Assembly (NCBI GenBank): GCA_030605805.1
Contig: JAUWHQ010000065.1
Coordinates: 1 to 6,584 of the forward strand
Direction: 5' to 3'
Source: Methanosarcinales archaeon
Lineage (GTDB): Archaea > Halobacteriota > Methanosarcinia > Methanosarcinales > Methanogasteraceae
Length of the DNA stretch: 6,584 bases
Shown: one piece after another, positions 5,830 to 6,584 of the stretch
Layout of the letters: each line of letters starts with the position of its first letter
How positions within the stretch are numbered: the stretch's first letter is position 1
Position numbers and translations under genes: made by a program
Notes under the pieces: model-generated
Database searches by the model: none
Told to the model about the DNA's origin: nothing
What the model saw: only the letters and a program-made list of their open reading frames with translations

Positions 5830-6584
5830 CTAAAATAAATATTCTCTGCGTCTTTTTATGAGCCATAACAGTAATAAGAGTATCGGAATCGCTGCGAGAA
5901 TATATATGTAATATTTATCAAAACCTGACCGCTCTGCCCAGAACTCGGCACTCACGCTCGTTTCCTCATCAGCCCACATCACCTCCATCTCGATTACGTG
6001 CTTTCCGGGCTCGTAAGCAATCATCATGACCTCATATTCCTCGTAATCGCCGGGTTTGATCGATTCGTACACCGGATCGATTTCACCGTCTGCCACGCGC
6101 ACATCATCAGGCAGATGGCTCTTGATGGTGACCCTGCCGGTGGTGGCGTTTCCGGTGTTGTCGATCCTGACAGTCGCCGGGAACCGATCACCGCAGATTA
6201 TGACGTCGTCGTCAGACTCGATCGTGATCTCGATCCCGAGTTCTGGCACCAAAACCTCCTCTGCCACGATCACGAGCACGTTGCTTGAGGACTCGGATGA
6301 ATACGACGCGCCTGACTCGCTTTTGTAATTAAGCAGGGCAGGGTCCAGTTCGTACGTCCCTGGCTCTGCCTCGACTATCTTGAGATCGTAACTGACCCGT
6401 TTCGTCGCGCCTGCCGCTATATCATCGACGGTGGCAGGGCAACCTTCCTTGTATGTCCCCTTGATTGCGGGTTCGTCCAGCTCGATCTCTGTCGCAGTCC
6501 CGTTTCCATCGTTCTTGATCTTGAATGTGACCTTGACCGTCTGCCCCTGCTGCACACTGGAAATATCAAGCGTTCTTGTGATCT
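5830..6584 (-). CDS. COG1361-like surface protein with CARDB/NEW3-type domains and C-terminal anchor (5' end outside window)
   Basis: The frame is open to the right edge, so the N-terminus is missing; 250 residues are visible. GTG 6555 is internal, because the preceding codons (ITRTLDISS) continue the first domain. Two Ig-like beta domains are seen: visible residues 5-105 (VQQGQTVKVTFKIKNDGNGT) and 113-218 (FPATVRIDNTGNATTG, later EPGKHVIEMEVMWADEE). Such repeats are typical of archaeal COG1361 'S-layer domain' proteins. A single membrane helix at about 224-242 is followed by KRRREYLF, giving an outside-N, inside-C topology with a short basic tail. It is the most upstream gene visible in the operon, and its cytoplasmic tail would meet the tubulin-like GTPase encoded 16 bases downstream. 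A direct contact is inference. The operon promoter must lie beyond the window. Confidence 0.85.
   Translation of the reverse strand, partial: ITRTLDISSVQQGQTVKVTFKIKNDGNGTATEIELDEPAIKGTYKEGCPATVDDIAAGATKRVSYDLKIVEAEPGTYELDPALLNYKSESGASYSSESSSNVLVIVAEEVLVPELGIEITIESDDDVIICGDRFPATVRIDNTGNATTGRVTIKSHLPDDVRVADGEIDPVYESIKPGDYEEYEVMMIAYEPGKHVIEMEVMWADEETSVSAEFWAERSGFDKYYIYILAAIPILLLLLWLIKRRREYLF

Noticed and set aside
5998..6328. Two overlapping + strand frames opposite the surface-protein gene
   Set aside because: They mirror a conserved Ig-like coding region, and neither shows a domain or leader of its own.
6553..6555. GTG as the start of the surface-protein gene
   Set aside because: The frame stays open and domain-like upstream to the window edge, so this GTG is an internal Val.
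1..6584. tRNA or rRNA genes, CRISPR array, toxin-antitoxin or defence genes
   Set aside because: No cloverleaf, spaced repeat array, rRNA segment or recognisable defence domain was seen on either strand.

Overview
The window looks like euryarchaeal DNA, probably from the methanogen/ANME side of the phylum. Three things suggest this: a short CetZ/FtsZ-like tubulin homologue, a COG1361-type surface protein with a C-terminal membrane anchor, and archaeal-style BRE/TATA elements with leaders that carry Shine-Dalgarno sequences. The winged-helix protein also resembles a type I associate with methanogens. This is a judgement by eye; no rRNA or other phylogenetic marker is present.

Layout: (1) bases 1-339 hold the 3' part of a dead DDE transposase on the + strand. 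It is broken by two nonsense codons and at least two frameshifts, but the Y-(2)-R-(3)-E-(6)-K signature of IS4-superfamily transposases can still be read across the breaks. (2) 340-541 has no convincing gene. (3) 542-1081 (+) encodes a small polytopic membrane protein resembling DUF5658. (4) 1082-1331 is a leader region with a perfect hairpin and a good TATA/SD set for the next gene. (5) 1332-3521 (+) is a 729-residue secreted subtilase: signal peptide, I9 propeptide, S8 catalytic domain, Ig-like domain, fibronectin III domain and an unassigned beta-rich tail. (6) A strong, probably bidirectional terminator at 3540-3570 separates it from convergent genes. (7) From the right edge back to 3618, five genes run on the - strand as one tight cluster: a COG1361-like membrane-anchored surface protein (cut by the window edge), a divergent CetZ/FtsZ-like GTPase, an unknown 91-residue protein, a winged-helix regulator and an unknown 86-residue protein.

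The - strand cluster is the most interesting part. Its spacings are 16, 42, 10 and -4 bases, so co-transcription is likely. It joins a cell-surface protein, a filament-type GTPase with an altered nucleotide-binding loop, a putative DNA-binding regulator and two small proteins I cannot assign. I infer that it may be an envelope- or shape-linked cytoskeletal module, but the sequence does not prove a function. The subtilase looks somewhat more AT-rich than the tubulin operon and has a modular architecture common in bacterial exoenzymes, so it may have been acquired separately; the dead transposase nearby fits a locally mobile history.
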